A DNA stretch of 64,000 nt from Enterococcus lactis (lineage in GTDB: Bacteria > Bacillota > Bacilli > Lactobacillales > Enterococcaceae), in contig NZ_BNJW01000015.1 in NCBI RefSeq assembly GCF_015751045.1, forward strand, positions 1-64,000, written 5' to 3'. Below are positions 47,683 to 55,946 of the stretch, one piece after another. The translations under genes were made by a program, and so were the position numbers. The number at the start of each line of letters is the position of its first letter. The first letter of the stretch is position 1. The notes below the pieces were generated by a model. The model was not told where the DNA came from and searched no databases. It saw only the letters and a program-made list of their open reading frames with translations.

Positions 47683-48936
47683 TTAAGCATCCAAAGCTTC
47701 TTTTCTTCTTTCTTGGATCGTAGCTACCTTGACGAACGGCAGATAGATCAAAATAGAAAGGATCAGATTGACAGCGGCCAGTACACCACCTGCAATACTC
47801 TTCGTTGCCAATACACCGCCAATAACTGGTGGTGTTACCCATGGTGGCATAACAGTAGCTGCTGGCACTAAACCTGTAGAAGTCGCAAAGTACGCAACAC
47901 TAACTAAGACCATTGGTGTCAAAATAAATGGAATGAACATGATTGGATTCAATACGATCGGTAAACCAAACATCGTTGGTTCATTGATATTGAAAACACC
48001 TGGCGCAATCGACAAGTTTGTTACAACCATATACGGTTTGTTTTTACGTCCTACTAAATAAATAGCTAACAGTAAACCTAATGTTGCACCTGTTCCTCCT
48101 AAATTGACAAAGCTGTCGAAGAAAGGTTTGTTCACGATAAATGGTGCGCTATGTCCAGCTGCGATCGCATTGACATTTGCTTCGATTGCCGGCGCATTGA
48201 TCGTTTGCATCAAAGGATCGACCATATTCGCCCCGTGTAAACCAAAGAACCATAAGAATGGTGTGATAAATGCAAGCAATAATGCAGATGGATAAGAGTT
48301 CGCAAGTCCCATAAATGGTTCTTGGACCACTGTATAGAACGAACCTACGATATCATCAACCCCAAATGCAGCAAAAATTGCAGCAACTAAAGCAAAGGCA
48401 GAGATAGTGATCATTGCTGGCAGTAATGAAGCAAATGCTTTCGCAACTGCTGGTGGCACACCATCAGGCATTTTGATGATCAATTTTTCATTTCCGCTTA
48501 AACGTACAAAGATTTCTGTTGAAATAATCCCAACAATAATAGCAATAAACAAACCGTTTGAGCTCATACCTAATGCTCCGCCTAAAGCAAAGAAAGAGCC
48601 TAAAGAAATCACACCTGCGGAAACACCGTCTTTTCGGTAGCCGTTAGCTAAATGATACGCAAGTAAGAAAGCAATCAAGACAGAAAGAATGGCAAATGTG
48701 CCGTTCCAAGCTGCAGCCCCGAATCCTTTCCATGATTCACCGCCAAAAATTGAATTCATCAATTCTTGGAATCCGGGAATCGGTAAGTTATTGATCATTA
48801 CTGCTAATGCTCCTAAAATCATTAACGGCATACTCACCATAAATGAATCCCGAATCGCAACTAAATGCCGTTGTGCACCAATTTTTGATGCGACAGGTAT
48901 AAAATGTTTCTCCATAAATGCAACAAATTTATCCAT
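47683..48936 (-). CDS. PTS IIC component, cellobiose/lichenan type
   Basis: A 417-residue membrane permease of the lactose/cellobiose family with about 10 segments. The family signatures FGLHGANMVDPLMQTINAPA in outline (about 230-250) and SIAPGVFNINEPTMFGLPIVLNP in outline (about 310-332) are present; the NEPxxFGxP loop takes part in sugar phosphorylation. The sugar is probably a beta-glucoside or chitobiose-like disaccharide. It is the last gene of a IIB-IIA-IIC operon that carries no hydrolase; the nearest GH1 hydrolase is in the neighbouring operon. Confidence 0.88.
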   Translation of the reverse strand: MDKFVAFMEKHFIPVASKIGAQRHLVAIRDSFMVSMPLMILGALAVMINNLPIPGFQELMNSIFGGESWKGFGAAAWNGTFAILSVLIAFLLAYHLANGYRKDGVSAGVISLGSFFALGGALGMSSNGLFIAIIVGIISTEIFVRLSGNEKLIIKMPDGVPPAVAKAFASLLPAMITISAFALVAAIFAAFGVDDIVGSFYTVVQEPFMGLANSYPSALLLAFITPFLWFFGLHGANMVDPLMQTINAPAIEANVNAIAAGHSAPFIVNKPFFDSFVNLGGTGATLGLLLAIYLVGRKNKPYMVVTNLSIAPGVFNINEPTMFGLPIVLNPIMFIPFILTPMVLVSVAYFATSTGLVPAATVMPPWVTPPVIGGVLATKSIAGGVLAAVNLILSILIYLPFVKVATIQERRKEALDA

Positions 48937-48964
48937 AAATCTTCCCTCTTTTCTTTACTGTGAA

Positions 48965-49282
48965 TTACGCGTCCAACCGACGATACAGATCAATGATCTC
49001 TTTTGCTAAATCTGTAAAAGCAATAGATGTCATCAGGTGATCTTGACTGTGAACTGTCAAAAGTGTTACTTCAACGTGGTTTCCTTGTGCTTCTTGCGTC
49101 AGCATCTCTGTTTGAGAGTGATGTGCTTGGACTAAAGATTCCTCTGCATCTTTGATTTTTTCATCTGCTAAAGTGAAATCTCCTTTTTTCGCAGCAGCAA
49201 TCGCTTCCATTGCATCGCTTTTTGCATTTCCGCCAAACATGATCAGACCCATGATGGCTTCTAGATTTTTTTGATCTTCCAT
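48965..49282 (-). CDS. PTS IIA component, lactose/cellobiose type
   Basis: A 105-residue three-helix phosphocarrier. The phosphorylated histidine is H78 in VTLLTVHSQDHLMTS, identical in place to LacA of known systems, and the aspartate next to the second histidine supports the trimer's metal site. GGAGGAAACAAGAA precedes ATG. It accepts phosphate from HPr and passes it to the IIB encoded 24 bp upstream. It may also serve the second IIC at 51372-52673, which has no IIA or IIB of its own nearby (inference). Confidence 0.9.
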   Translation of the reverse strand: MEDQKNLEAIMGLIMFGGNAKSDAMEAIAAAKKGDFTLADEKIKDAEESLVQAHHSQTEMLTQEAQGNHVEVTLLTVHSQDHLMTSIAFTDLAKEIIDLYRRLDA

Positions 49283-49306
49283 TTCTTGTTTCCTCCGATA
49301 TTTTTA

Positions 49307-49627
49307 TTATTTGTTTATTAGTTTTTCTGCTTGGTCGAGTACTTTTTCACCATTCATCATGCCATAGTCAGCCATATTGATCACATCTAGAGGAATGCCT
49401 TTAGGTGCTAGCTTTTCAGCAAATTGATTTTGCATAAAACGTACTTGCGGACCTAAAAGTAAAACGTCTACATTTTTAGATTCTATTTGATTATCTGCAT
49501 CTGAGGCAGAGACAGCAAAGATATCTGCTTCCATTCCTTTTGCTTCTGCTGCTTTTTGCATTTTTGTGACTAGGAGGCTTGTACTCATTCCCGCTGAACA
49601 TACAAGCATGATTGTTCTCTTTTCCAT
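49307..49627 (-). CDS. PTS IIB component, cellobiose type
   Basis: A 106-residue phosphotransfer protein with the loop VCSAGMSTSLLVTKM and C10 as phospho-acceptor; LLLGPQVRFMQNQF (about 55-68) is also typical. I chose the ATG at 49627; the in-frame GTG three codons earlier is too close to AGGAAC. It is the first gene of the operon, behind a promoter with a cre site and a GntR-type palindrome. Confidence 0.87.
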   Translation of the reverse strand: MEKRTIMLVCSAGMSTSLLVTKMQKAAEAKGMEADIFAVSASDADNQIESKNVDVLLLGPQVRFMQNQFAEKLAPKGIPLDVINMADYGMMNGEKVLDQAEKLINK

Positions 49628-49680
49628 TTTAAACACGTTCCTTTCTATTCTTACACTTGTATATAAAGCAAGTAGTGTGC

Positions 49681-49735
49681 CAACTTTAAAAGCGCTTTAA
49701 AAAGTTGATAATATCACGTTTATGGTCTATACCAA
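49681..49735 (-). promoter_or_regulatory. Promoter with cre palindrome and GntR/HutC-type site for the cellobiose-type PTS operon
   Basis: On the minus strand a promoter reads TTGGTA (49730-49735), 16 bases, TATTAT (49708-49713). A near-perfect palindrome at 49681-49707 (CAACTTT...AAAGTTG) has the cre core AAAGCGCTTT and sits just after the -10, a road-block position for CcpA. TGGTCTATACCA at 49723-49734 overlaps the -35 and matches the TGGT-N4-ACCA operators of HutC-type GntR repressors. Confidence 0.6.
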
Positions 49736-49814
49736 GTTGCATACACACTAAAAAAGAAAGCGCACACTAAACACACAAATTCTTTTTTATTGTATTTATT
49801 TCTTTTAACGTGCA

Positions 49815-49892
49815 CAAAAAAAGTTGTGACAAGTCTTTTGTCACAACTTTTTTGAATAAGAGGTCAAAATGCTACTTTCACAACCTCCTTTA
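49815..49892 (-). repeat. Shortened dispersed repeat with terminator hairpin
   Basis: On the minus strand GGAGGTTGTGAAAG begins a strongly shortened unit, followed by the terminal hairpin AAAGTTGTGACAA/TTGTCACAACTTT (49818-49852) with T-tracts. It terminates the GH1 operon whose last gene stops at 49940. Confidence 0.7.
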
Positions 49893-49939
49893 TTCCAAAT
49901 AACCATCAAATACAATCAATATCTTCGAAAAACTTCTAG

Positions 49940-51355
49940 TTATTTATAGGCTTCATCAGGTAAGCTTAATTCTCTCTTATCAATCAGAGACTGATACCAG
50001 GAAGCAGACTTTTTCAATATTCTGCTCCGTTCATCGTTCAATTCGATTCGAACTAATCCATATCGATTCTTAAATGCATTCATTGGTGAAACACAGTCAG
50101 TGAATGCCCATAGCATATAACCTTCGCAATTTGCACCTTCTTCTGCTGCTTTGATCAAATAACGCAAATGCTGTCCGATAAATTCGATACGATAGTCATC
50201 TTGCACGATTCCTTTCTCATCCATGTACTGTTCTTCATGTTCTCTTCCCATACCATTTTCTGTTATCAGCCAAGGGATATTATGATAATTTTCTTTTAGA
50301 TACATGGCTATATCGTACATGATTTTTGGATAGATCTCCCACCCTCTAGAATTGTTCATTTTCTTTCCAGGTAAATCAAAGACTTCATAATATCGTTCTG
50401 GATGGAAAGGTGTCTCTTCATTCCATTGATAACGAGGAGCACGAACGCGTTTAGGGTAATATTGATTGATCCCAAGGAAATCTACTGTATGATGCTGAAC
50501 CGTTTCTAAATCCTCTGTTGCAGGATCGAAATAAATCGATTGTTTTCGACACAACTCTAGGAACTCTTCTGTGTAGTACCCTTTTACCATCGGATCAAAA
50601 AATACTCGATTATAAAACAGATCATACATATAAGCAGCTTTTTGGTCTTCTGGAGAACTGGAACGAGCATAGACCATCTCAGGATTTAAAATACAGCCAA
50701 TCCTTCCGCCATAATTGCCACTATGGTAAATTTCTACAGCTTTAGCCGTTGCTAATACTTTGTGATAATTCCACATCATCCATTTTTTTGTGTTTTGTTC
50801 ATGCGGCCAGCGAACAGCATCCAAATAGCAACGCGTTTGGGGAACGATTGGTTCGTTGAATGTAAACCAGTTTTTTACCCTGTCACCGTAACGATCAAAA
50901 GCAATCTTTGCGTACTTAGCATAAAAATCAACCACTTTTCTTGAAGACCAGCCATCATATTTTTCCAAAAGAAAAGCAGGGACTTCGTAGTGTTCTAAAC
51001 AAATCATCGGTTCTACGTCTGCTTCGATCAAAGAGTCGATCATTTCACTTATATGCTGAGCATATTCTTCATCTACTATACAATTCTCGTAATCAGTGAA
51101 AAAACGAGCCCAATTGATAGAAGTCCGATAATGTGTCAGATGGATGGATTTCATCAAATCTACATCCTGTTGGTACTGCTCCATAAAATTAGTTGCTACG
51201 GCTGGACCATACCCATTATGCCAAACAAAATGTTCATTTTTATACCAGCTATCTATAAACGAATCCTGTCCTTCTTTTTTTCCTTTCCAACCTTCCGTTT
51301 GCCAAGCAGAAGATGCTGCACCAAGAATAAAATTTTCTGGAATAGTAATTTTCAT
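49940..51355 (-). CDS. GH1 6-phospho-beta-glucosidase-type hydrolase
   Basis: A 471-residue TIM-barrel glycosidase of family GH1. The acid/base is E168 in WFTFNEPIVP, and the nucleophile lies in LITENGMG (about 365). In context with a PTS IIC gene immediately upstream, the likely substrate is a 6-phospho-beta-glucoside or -galactoside imported by that transporter (inference). A glycine/alanine-rich N-terminus (ILGAASSAWQTEGW) is typical. AGGAGGAAATC precedes ATG; the IIC stop is 16 bp upstream. A terminator-type repeat follows. Confidence 0.87.
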   Translation of the reverse strand: MKITIPENFILGAASSAWQTEGWKGKKEGQDSFIDSWYKNEHFVWHNGYGPAVATNFMEQYQQDVDLMKSIHLTHYRTSINWARFFTDYENCIVDEEYAQHISEMIDSLIEADVEPMICLEHYEVPAFLLEKYDGWSSRKVVDFYAKYAKIAFDRYGDRVKNWFTFNEPIVPQTRCYLDAVRWPHEQNTKKWMMWNYHKVLATAKAVEIYHSGNYGGRIGCILNPEMVYARSSSPEDQKAAYMYDLFYNRVFFDPMVKGYYTEEFLELCRKQSIYFDPATEDLETVQHHTVDFLGINQYYPKRVRAPRYQWNEETPFHPERYYEVFDLPGKKMNNSRGWEIYPKIMYDIAMYLKENYHNIPWLITENGMGREHEEQYMDEKGIVQDDYRIEFIGQHLRYLIKAAEEGANCEGYMLWAFTDCVSPMNAFKNRYGLVRIELNDERSRILKKSASWYQSLIDKRELSLPDEAYK

Positions 51356-51371
51356 GATTTCCTCCTGTTTT

Positions 51372-52673
51372 TTAGATCACATCATTTTCCACACGATTTG
51401 CTACTTTTACGAATGGCAGATAGATCAAAATAGAAACAACAATACAAACAAGTTGCGTAATAACTGCACCGATATTTCCTGCTGTGGCCAGATAAGCATT
51501 GACGATCGGCGGCATCGGCCAAGGAACCATTACAACTGCTTTTGCCGCAAATCCTAAAGCGGTTGCAAAATAACCAATCGTTCCTGTAACAAGCGGCGTT
51601 AAGATAAACGGGATAGCTAAAATAGGATTCAGCATGATCGGCATACCAAAAATAACTGGTTCATTGATGTTGAAGATCCCAGGAGCAAGAGATAACTTGG
51701 TGATTTGTTTCATATCTTCTCGCTTTCCCACTAGCAATACTGCTATCAGTAGACCTATCGTGACCCCAGACCCGCCCATACTCATATACATATCCCAAAA
51801 TGGCATAGTGATAATGTTTGGTACTTCTTTTCCAGCTTCAAAAGCTTCCGTATTTACAGCAATTGCCGCTAAAAGCAACGGTTCTCGAATTGGCTTCACC
51901 ATTTGATTTCCATGGATACCAATCACCCAAAAGACTTGCGCAATGAACATCAATAACAAAATACCTGGTAGCCCTTGAACGACACCTTCTAATGGGCGTT
52001 GTACGACATTGTAAATGATATCATAAAGGTACATCCCTGTAAGTTCTTTGATGATAAACCCCGCAGCCGCGATACCTGATACTGTCAGAATCGTGGGAAA
52101 TAACGCAGAAAAACTGGCAGAAACATTCGTTGGCACGGTATCAGGCATTCTCAGCTGTAGTTTTTTCTGTTTCCTCAACCAGCAATAAAGTTCAATGGAA
52201 AGGATGGAGACCAACATTCCCAAAAATAACCCTTTCGTATCTGTATATTGTTTAGCCAATACGTTCTCTACTATAACAGTCTGATTTTCATTCACTAATT
52301 CATAAACAGTTGGATTAACAGATAAATAAGACATCACTGCGATAATACCAGGGAATACACCATCCACTTTATTCAGCTTTGCTAATTCGATCCCTATCAG
52401 AAAAACAGCATAGATGGTCAAGAAACTTAGTGTGACATAGCTGATGGCAGATGCGATAGGTTTTAATTCTTCTAAAAAACGCAAAAAACTTATCTGTGCT
52501 AACCCATTTTCCGAATCAAAGACCATTGCTGAAAACAACGTGCCAAAAGCACCCGTAATAATTACCGGAATCAATGCAGCAAATGCGTTTTTTATCACCA
52601 TGATATACCTTAAATTATTGATTCTCGTTGCCACGTTCCCTAAAACATTGGCTAATTTATCCATAAAACTCAT
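51372..52673 (-). CDS. PTS IIC component, cellobiose/lichenan type (second copy)
   Basis: A 433-residue membrane permease of the same family as 47683-48936. It carries VIGIHGNQMVKPIREPLLLAA in outline (about 235) and SLAPGIFNINEPVIFGMPIMLNP in outline (about 318-340). The start is assigned to ATG 52673, 6-7 bases after GAGGGGA; another ATG nine bases later is possible. No IIA or IIB gene lies in this operon, so the orphan IIC probably borrows those encoded at 48965-49627. It forms an operon with the GH1 gene behind a perfect cre site. Confidence 0.87.
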   Translation of the reverse strand: MSFMDKLANVLGNVATRINNLRYIMVIKNAFAALIPVIITGAFGTLFSAMVFDSENGLAQISFLRFLEELKPIASAISYVTLSFLTIYAVFLIGIELAKLNKVDGVFPGIIAVMSYLSVNPTVYELVNENQTVIVENVLAKQYTDTKGLFLGMLVSILSIELYCWLRKQKKLQLRMPDTVPTNVSASFSALFPTILTVSGIAAAGFIIKELTGMYLYDIIYNVVQRPLEGVVQGLPGILLLMFIAQVFWVIGIHGNQMVKPIREPLLLAAIAVNTEAFEAGKEVPNIITMPFWDMYMSMGGSGVTIGLLIAVLLVGKREDMKQITKLSLAPGIFNINEPVIFGMPIMLNPILAIPFILTPLVTGTIGYFATALGFAAKAVVMVPWPMPPIVNAYLATAGNIGAVITQLVCIVVSILIYLPFVKVANRVENDVI

Positions 52674-52729
52674 TCCAGATCCCCTCATTCCTGCTTCTTC
52701 TCCTTGCCGTCATCTCTTTTTGCCTGTTA

Positions 52730-52741
52730 GTAAGCGCTTAC
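52730..52741 (-). promoter_or_regulatory. cre site (CcpA) of the IIC-GH1 operon
   Basis: GTAAGCGCTTAC is a perfect palindrome and ideal cre core (TGTAAGCGCTTAC on the minus strand), 57-68 bp upstream of the IIC start. Catabolite control of the operon is very likely. Confidence 0.75.
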
Positions 52742-52796
52742 ATTTCGGTGAATAAAAACTATTTGCTTGTCCGTTTTACCAAATATAAAACAAAAA

Positions 52797-52834
52797 TTCA
52801 TCTGATGTATTTATCATAAAATACATCAGATGAA
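52797..52834. promoter_or_regulatory. Inverted GntR operators/terminator between gntR and the IIC-GH1 operon
   Basis: TTCATCTGATGTAT (52797-52810) and ATACATCAGATGAA (52821-52834) are perfect 14-bp arms with a 10-base centre. Each arm carries the ATCTGATGTAT sequence also present twice before the gntR gene. On the minus strand the hairpin is followed by TTTTTG, so it can also terminate gntR. A dual role as operator for the IIC-GH1 promoter and terminator is likely. Confidence 0.6.
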
Positions 52835-52837
52835 CTG

Positions 52838-53536
52838 TCAATTAGTTTCTTTCTTCCCAATTATTTTCTGTAATTCTCTCCGATTTGTTGCCATATGGAC
52901 AGTCATCGCATCAAATGCCGCAAGTACATTCCGCCTCTCGATAGCCTGAACGATTTCTGTGTGGATATCGATCGTCTCGATTTTCAAATGCTGGATATCA
53001 TAATTTTTGTTAAATAAAGCAATCGATTCATTAATGATCGGAATGATATGCAGTAACGCTACGTTTCCGCTAGCTTCTGCAATCGTCGTATGAAAATCGA
53101 TGTCTAATTGAACATGATCTTGTGTACCTTCTCGAAAAGACGTTTCAATCTTTTGCGTTAAGCTTTTCATTCGGCTGATTTGATTTTTCGTTGCATATTC
53201 CGCCGCTAACCCTGCCATCTTTGGCTCCAGTAAATATCTCAGCTCAAACAAGTCTCGTATCATCCGGTCCTGATCTTCAATCAAAGAAAAACCGAGTGGA
53301 TCATTAGCAATCCCTCGCTTATCACTGACAAATGTCCCCGCCCCTTGCCGAACTTCAAGAATATTCCTAGAAGCAAGCGCTCGGACAGCTTCTCGCACCG
53401 TGCTGCGTCCCACCTCTAAATAATCGGACAACTCATATTCATTCGGCAATTTATCTCCTACTTGCAACTGCTTTTCCTTTAAATATCTAAGGATCTTGTC
53501 CGTGGTTACTTCTACTAGGGTTTTATTTTCTTCCAA
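52838..53536 (-). CDS. GntR family (FadR/FCD subfamily) regulator
   Basis: A 232-residue regulator. The N-terminal winged helix (LPNEYELSDYLEVGRSTVREAVRAL in outline, about 24-48) is followed by an all-helical FCD ligand domain (about 75-215), where LDIDFHTTIAEASGN (about 143-157) contains the metal-ligand Asp/His. It starts with TTG, supported by AGGAGG 8 bases before it; the nearby ATG is out of frame. Repeated TCATCTGATG sites flank its promoter and recur before the IIC-GH1 operon, its probable target. Its likely effector is a sugar acid or phosphosugar (inference). Confidence 0.83.
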   Translation of the reverse strand: MEENKTLVEVTTDKILRYLKEKQLQVGDKLPNEYELSDYLEVGRSTVREAVRALASRNILEVRQGAGTFVSDKRGIANDPLGFSLIEDQDRMIRDLFELRYLLEPKMAGLAAEYATKNQISRMKSLTQKIETSFREGTQDHVQLDIDFHTTIAEASGNVALLHIIPIINESIALFNKNYDIQHLKIETIDIHTEIVQAIERRNVLAAFDAMTVHMATNRRELQKIIGKKETN

Positions 53537-53551
53537 ACCACATACCTCCTT

Positions 53552-53606
53552 TTCATCTGATGTATTTTTTCGTAATTATTATAACACGTTTGAATCATCT
53601 GATGAT
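53552..53606 (-). promoter_or_regulatory. gntR promoter with two TCATCTGATG operators
   Basis: A -10 hexamer TATAAT (minus strand, about 53577-53582) lies between two operator copies: TTCATCTGATGTAT (53552-53565), between -10 and ribosome site, and the perfect palindrome ATCATC-T-GATGAT (53594-53606) near the -35. The arrangement suggests autorepression. Confidence 0.6.
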
Positions 53607-53664
53607 TTTTTGTATAAAAATCGATTCATCCGTTCATGGATATACAAACGAAGCTATTTACCAT

Positions 53665-53700
53665 AAAAAAAGACTAGGATAAAATTCACTCCTAGCCTTC
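53665..53700 (-). terminator. Rho-independent terminator
   Basis: AGACTAGGA and TCCTAGCCT (one G-T pair) form the stem at about 53671-53698, with a run of seven Ts on the minus strand. It ends the aldo/keto reductase transcript. Confidence 0.82.
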
Positions 53701-53812
53701 GATCATTTTTATTTTGAACGACAAAACGTATGATGTTCAATAATAGATGAGCTTCATTCGATTCTTGATGACATTTTTTGATAGATGGATAAAAAGTTTG
53801 ATTACATCGTTT

Positions 53813-54802
53813 CTATTCTAGAATTTGGTCGATCTTCAATTCTTCTTCTGGTGAGAAATCTAAATTATCCATCATTCGAACACTTTCTTGTAACTGACTT
53901 AACCGACTTGCTCCAACCAGTACACTCGTAACAGATTTTTGTCGCAAATTCCATGCAAGGGCCATTTGCGCTAATGATTGCCCTCGTGATACGGCGATTG
54001 TCTGCAGTGCTTTGATTTTTTCCAGAGTTGATCCAACTTGTTCTTCTGAAAGGAATGGTATTTCCTTACGATGTGCTCTAGAATCTTCAGGAATCCCATG
54101 CAGATAACGATTTGTCAGCAAACCTTGGGCAAGCGGGCTGAACGTGATTGCTCCTAGACCTTCTTCGTCTAATACTGGAGATAAGTCGTCTTCTAGTAGT
54201 TCACGAGAAAACATATTGTAGCGCATCTGATGAATAATGAACGGTGCTTCTTTTCTTTTTAAAATTTCAGTCATTTTTTTGGTATCTTCTCCATTATAGT
54301 TGGATATACCAATATATAATGCTTTCCCTTGTCTTACAAGTTGCATCAATGCTTCTGCTGTTTCTTCCAAAGGTGTATCAGGGTCTGGACGATGATGATA
54401 GAAGATGTCGACATAATCTAGCCCCATTCTTTGGAGACTCTGATCACAACTTGAAATGATAGATTTACGAGAGCCCCATTCTCCGTATGGACCTTCCCAC
54501 ATATGATAACCTGCTTTGCTAGAAATAATCAGTTCATCACGGTAGGCTTGAAAATCTTCTCTAAAAATACGCCCGAAGTTTTTCTCTGCAGCTCCAGCAG
54601 GGCCTCCATAATTATTCGCAAGGTCGAAATGGGTAATTCCCATGTCGAATGCACCTCTTAAAATCTCTCTTTGGTTATGGATAGGATCATAATCACCAAA
54701 ATTTTGCCATAATCCGAGAGATAAAATCGGTAATTTCAAACCTGAATGACCGGATTTACGATATTCCATTTTTTCATAACGTGCACTATCTGCAATATAC
54801 AA
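53813..54802 (-). CDS. Aldo/keto reductase (YghZ/Kv-beta-like)
   Basis: A 329-residue NADPH-dependent TIM-barrel reductase. The catalytic tetrad can be read as the Asp and Tyr in DLANNYGG (about 59-66), the Lys in IISSKAGYH (about 95) and the His in DIFYHHRPD (about 137). The subgroup resembles YghZ (L-glyceraldehyde-3-phosphate/methylglyoxal reductase). The start is TTG, with AAGGAGGAGAAAAC placed 7 bases before it; the ATG 12 codons later (MEYRKSGHSGL) would also give a normal N-terminus but lacks such a site. A cre-like site lies just upstream (54826-54839). Confidence 0.87.
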   Translation of the reverse strand: MYIADSARYEKMEYRKSGHSGLKLPILSLGLWQNFGDYDPIHNQREILRGAFDMGITHFDLANNYGGPAGAAEKNFGRIFREDFQAYRDELIISSKAGYHMWEGPYGEWGSRKSIISSCDQSLQRMGLDYVDIFYHHRPDPDTPLEETAEALMQLVRQGKALYIGISNYNGEDTKKMTEILKRKEAPFIIHQMRYNMFSRELLEDDLSPVLDEEGLGAITFSPLAQGLLTNRYLHGIPEDSRAHRKEIPFLSEEQVGSTLEKIKALQTIAVSRGQSLAQMALAWNLRQKSVTSVLVGASRLSQLQESVRMMDNLDFSPEEELKIDQILE

Positions 54803-54825
54803 GTTTTCTCCTCCTTACCATTTTT

Positions 54826-54839
54826 AAAACGCTTTCTTT
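54826..54839 (-). promoter_or_regulatory. cre-like site before the aldo/keto reductase
   Basis: On the minus strand AAAGAAAGCGTTTT lies 24-37 bp before the TTG start. It matches the cre core with weak flanks, so CcpA control is only a suggestion. Confidence 0.35.
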
Positions 54840-54911
54840 CGTTCTGCTTTTAGTTTACTACATTTTAAAGAAAAGGAGTTAGTCAAAATGATTTTTTCTT
54901 GTATTTTTTTA

Positions 54912-55712
54912 CTATTTGTTTTTTATTCGTTGATAGATCAGAAATTGTTTACGTGCTTGCTGAATTTTTTTATAGCGTTTCGGTTGTTTTTTGTAAAATT
55001 GCTGATGATAATTTTCTGCTGGCCAAAACGTACCAACTGGTTCAATTTTTGTGACGATTGGTTGGCGGAACGTTCCTGAACTGACTAGTTCCTGTTTCGA
55101 TTGCTCCGCTAATTTTTTCTGACGTTCGTCTTGATAAAAAATCACCGGACGGTACTGCTTCCCTCTATCTTGAAATTGTCCAAAGGCATCTGTGGGATCA
55201 GTTATTTGCCAATAGATTGTCAACAAATCGCTATAACTTATCTCTCTCGTATCATAAATGATCTCCACAGCTTCCACATGGCCTGTGTAACCACCACTTA
55301 CTTGATCATAATTTGGTTTTTCAACATGTCCGCCCGTGTATCCTGACAAAACGGATAGGTTCCCTTTTTTCGATTCAAACGGCTCGACCATGCACCAGAA
55401 ACATCCCCCTGCAAATACTGCACGTTCTTGATAGTCAGCATCTTGCATAGCATGCTTGGAAAAGTCATATTTTTGTTGCGTGTCAAATCCTTCCGTAAGC
55501 AATAAATAAAAGTCCATTACGTCAGGCGTCAGATTCATTCGGATAGCTAATGGACGTAGTGTTGCTTCTAGTTTTGATAACTGTTCTTTAGCGGATGTAT
55601 TCTCTCTTATGTCATTCTTTGTCTGGATCAATACTTTTCGTTCCCAATCTCGTGTATTCGGATTTAAAATCAGATTATAAAGTGTTTGAATGAATACTTG
55701 TTCCTTATCCAT
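54912..55712 (-). CDS. msrA: Peptide methionine-S-sulfoxide reductase with N-terminal helical extension
   Basis: A 266-residue MsrA that repairs methionine-S-sulfoxide in proteins. The catalytic [11 protein letters not shown] contains C104, and [24 protein letters not shown] in outline and [20 protein letters not shown] in outline are standard. The core begins near residue 95, so about 90 residues are extra. That part is helical and resembles small bacteriocin-immunity-like or four-helix proteins ([39 protein letters not shown]). No resolving cysteine is seen in the short lysine-rich tail. AAGGAGGAGAGTCT precedes ATG. Stand-alone gene. Confidence 0.87.
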   Translation of the reverse strand: MDKEQVFIQTLYNLILNPNTRDWERKVLIQTKNDIRENTSAKEQLSKLEATLRPLAIRMNLTPDVMDFYLLLTEGFDTQQKYDFSKHAMQDADYQERAVFAGGCFWCMVEPFESKKGNLSVLSGYTGGHVEKPNYDQVSGGYTGHVEAVEIIYDTREISYSDLLTIYWQITDPTDAFGQFQDRGKQYRPVIFYQDERQKKLAEQSKQELVSSGTFRQPIVTKIEPVGTFWPAENYHQQFYKKQPKRYKKIQQARKQFLIYQRIKNK

Positions 55713-55879
55713 AGACTCTCCTCCTTTCCGAAGAAGACAAGCTAGTGACTTTAGCTGTAATTTATCATAAAGTGAGGAAATAAGCGATTGAATCGTATCT
55801 ATTCAAAGAAGATAAGCGGCTTCAGATGATATAAGATGATCTTTATCTTAAAAAGTATACTCTATGGTTTGGTTTAACT

Positions 55880-55927
55880 AAAAAACGACCTCTGAAAAAA
55901 GGGATGTTCTCCAGTTCTCAGAAGTCG
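55880..55927 (-). terminator. Rho-independent terminator of truA
   Basis: On the minus strand CGACTTCTGA and TCAGAGGTCG (one G-T pair) form the stem around a 24-base loop, followed by six Ts. It lies 20 bp after the truA stop. Confidence 0.78.
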
Positions 55928-55946
55928 AGTAAAGATGATTCTTTTT

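Noticed and set aside
47627-47842. 71-residue open frame overlapping the PTS IIC end and its terminator
   Set aside because: Shadow frame on the same strand of a well-supported IIC gene; it includes the terminator hairpin.
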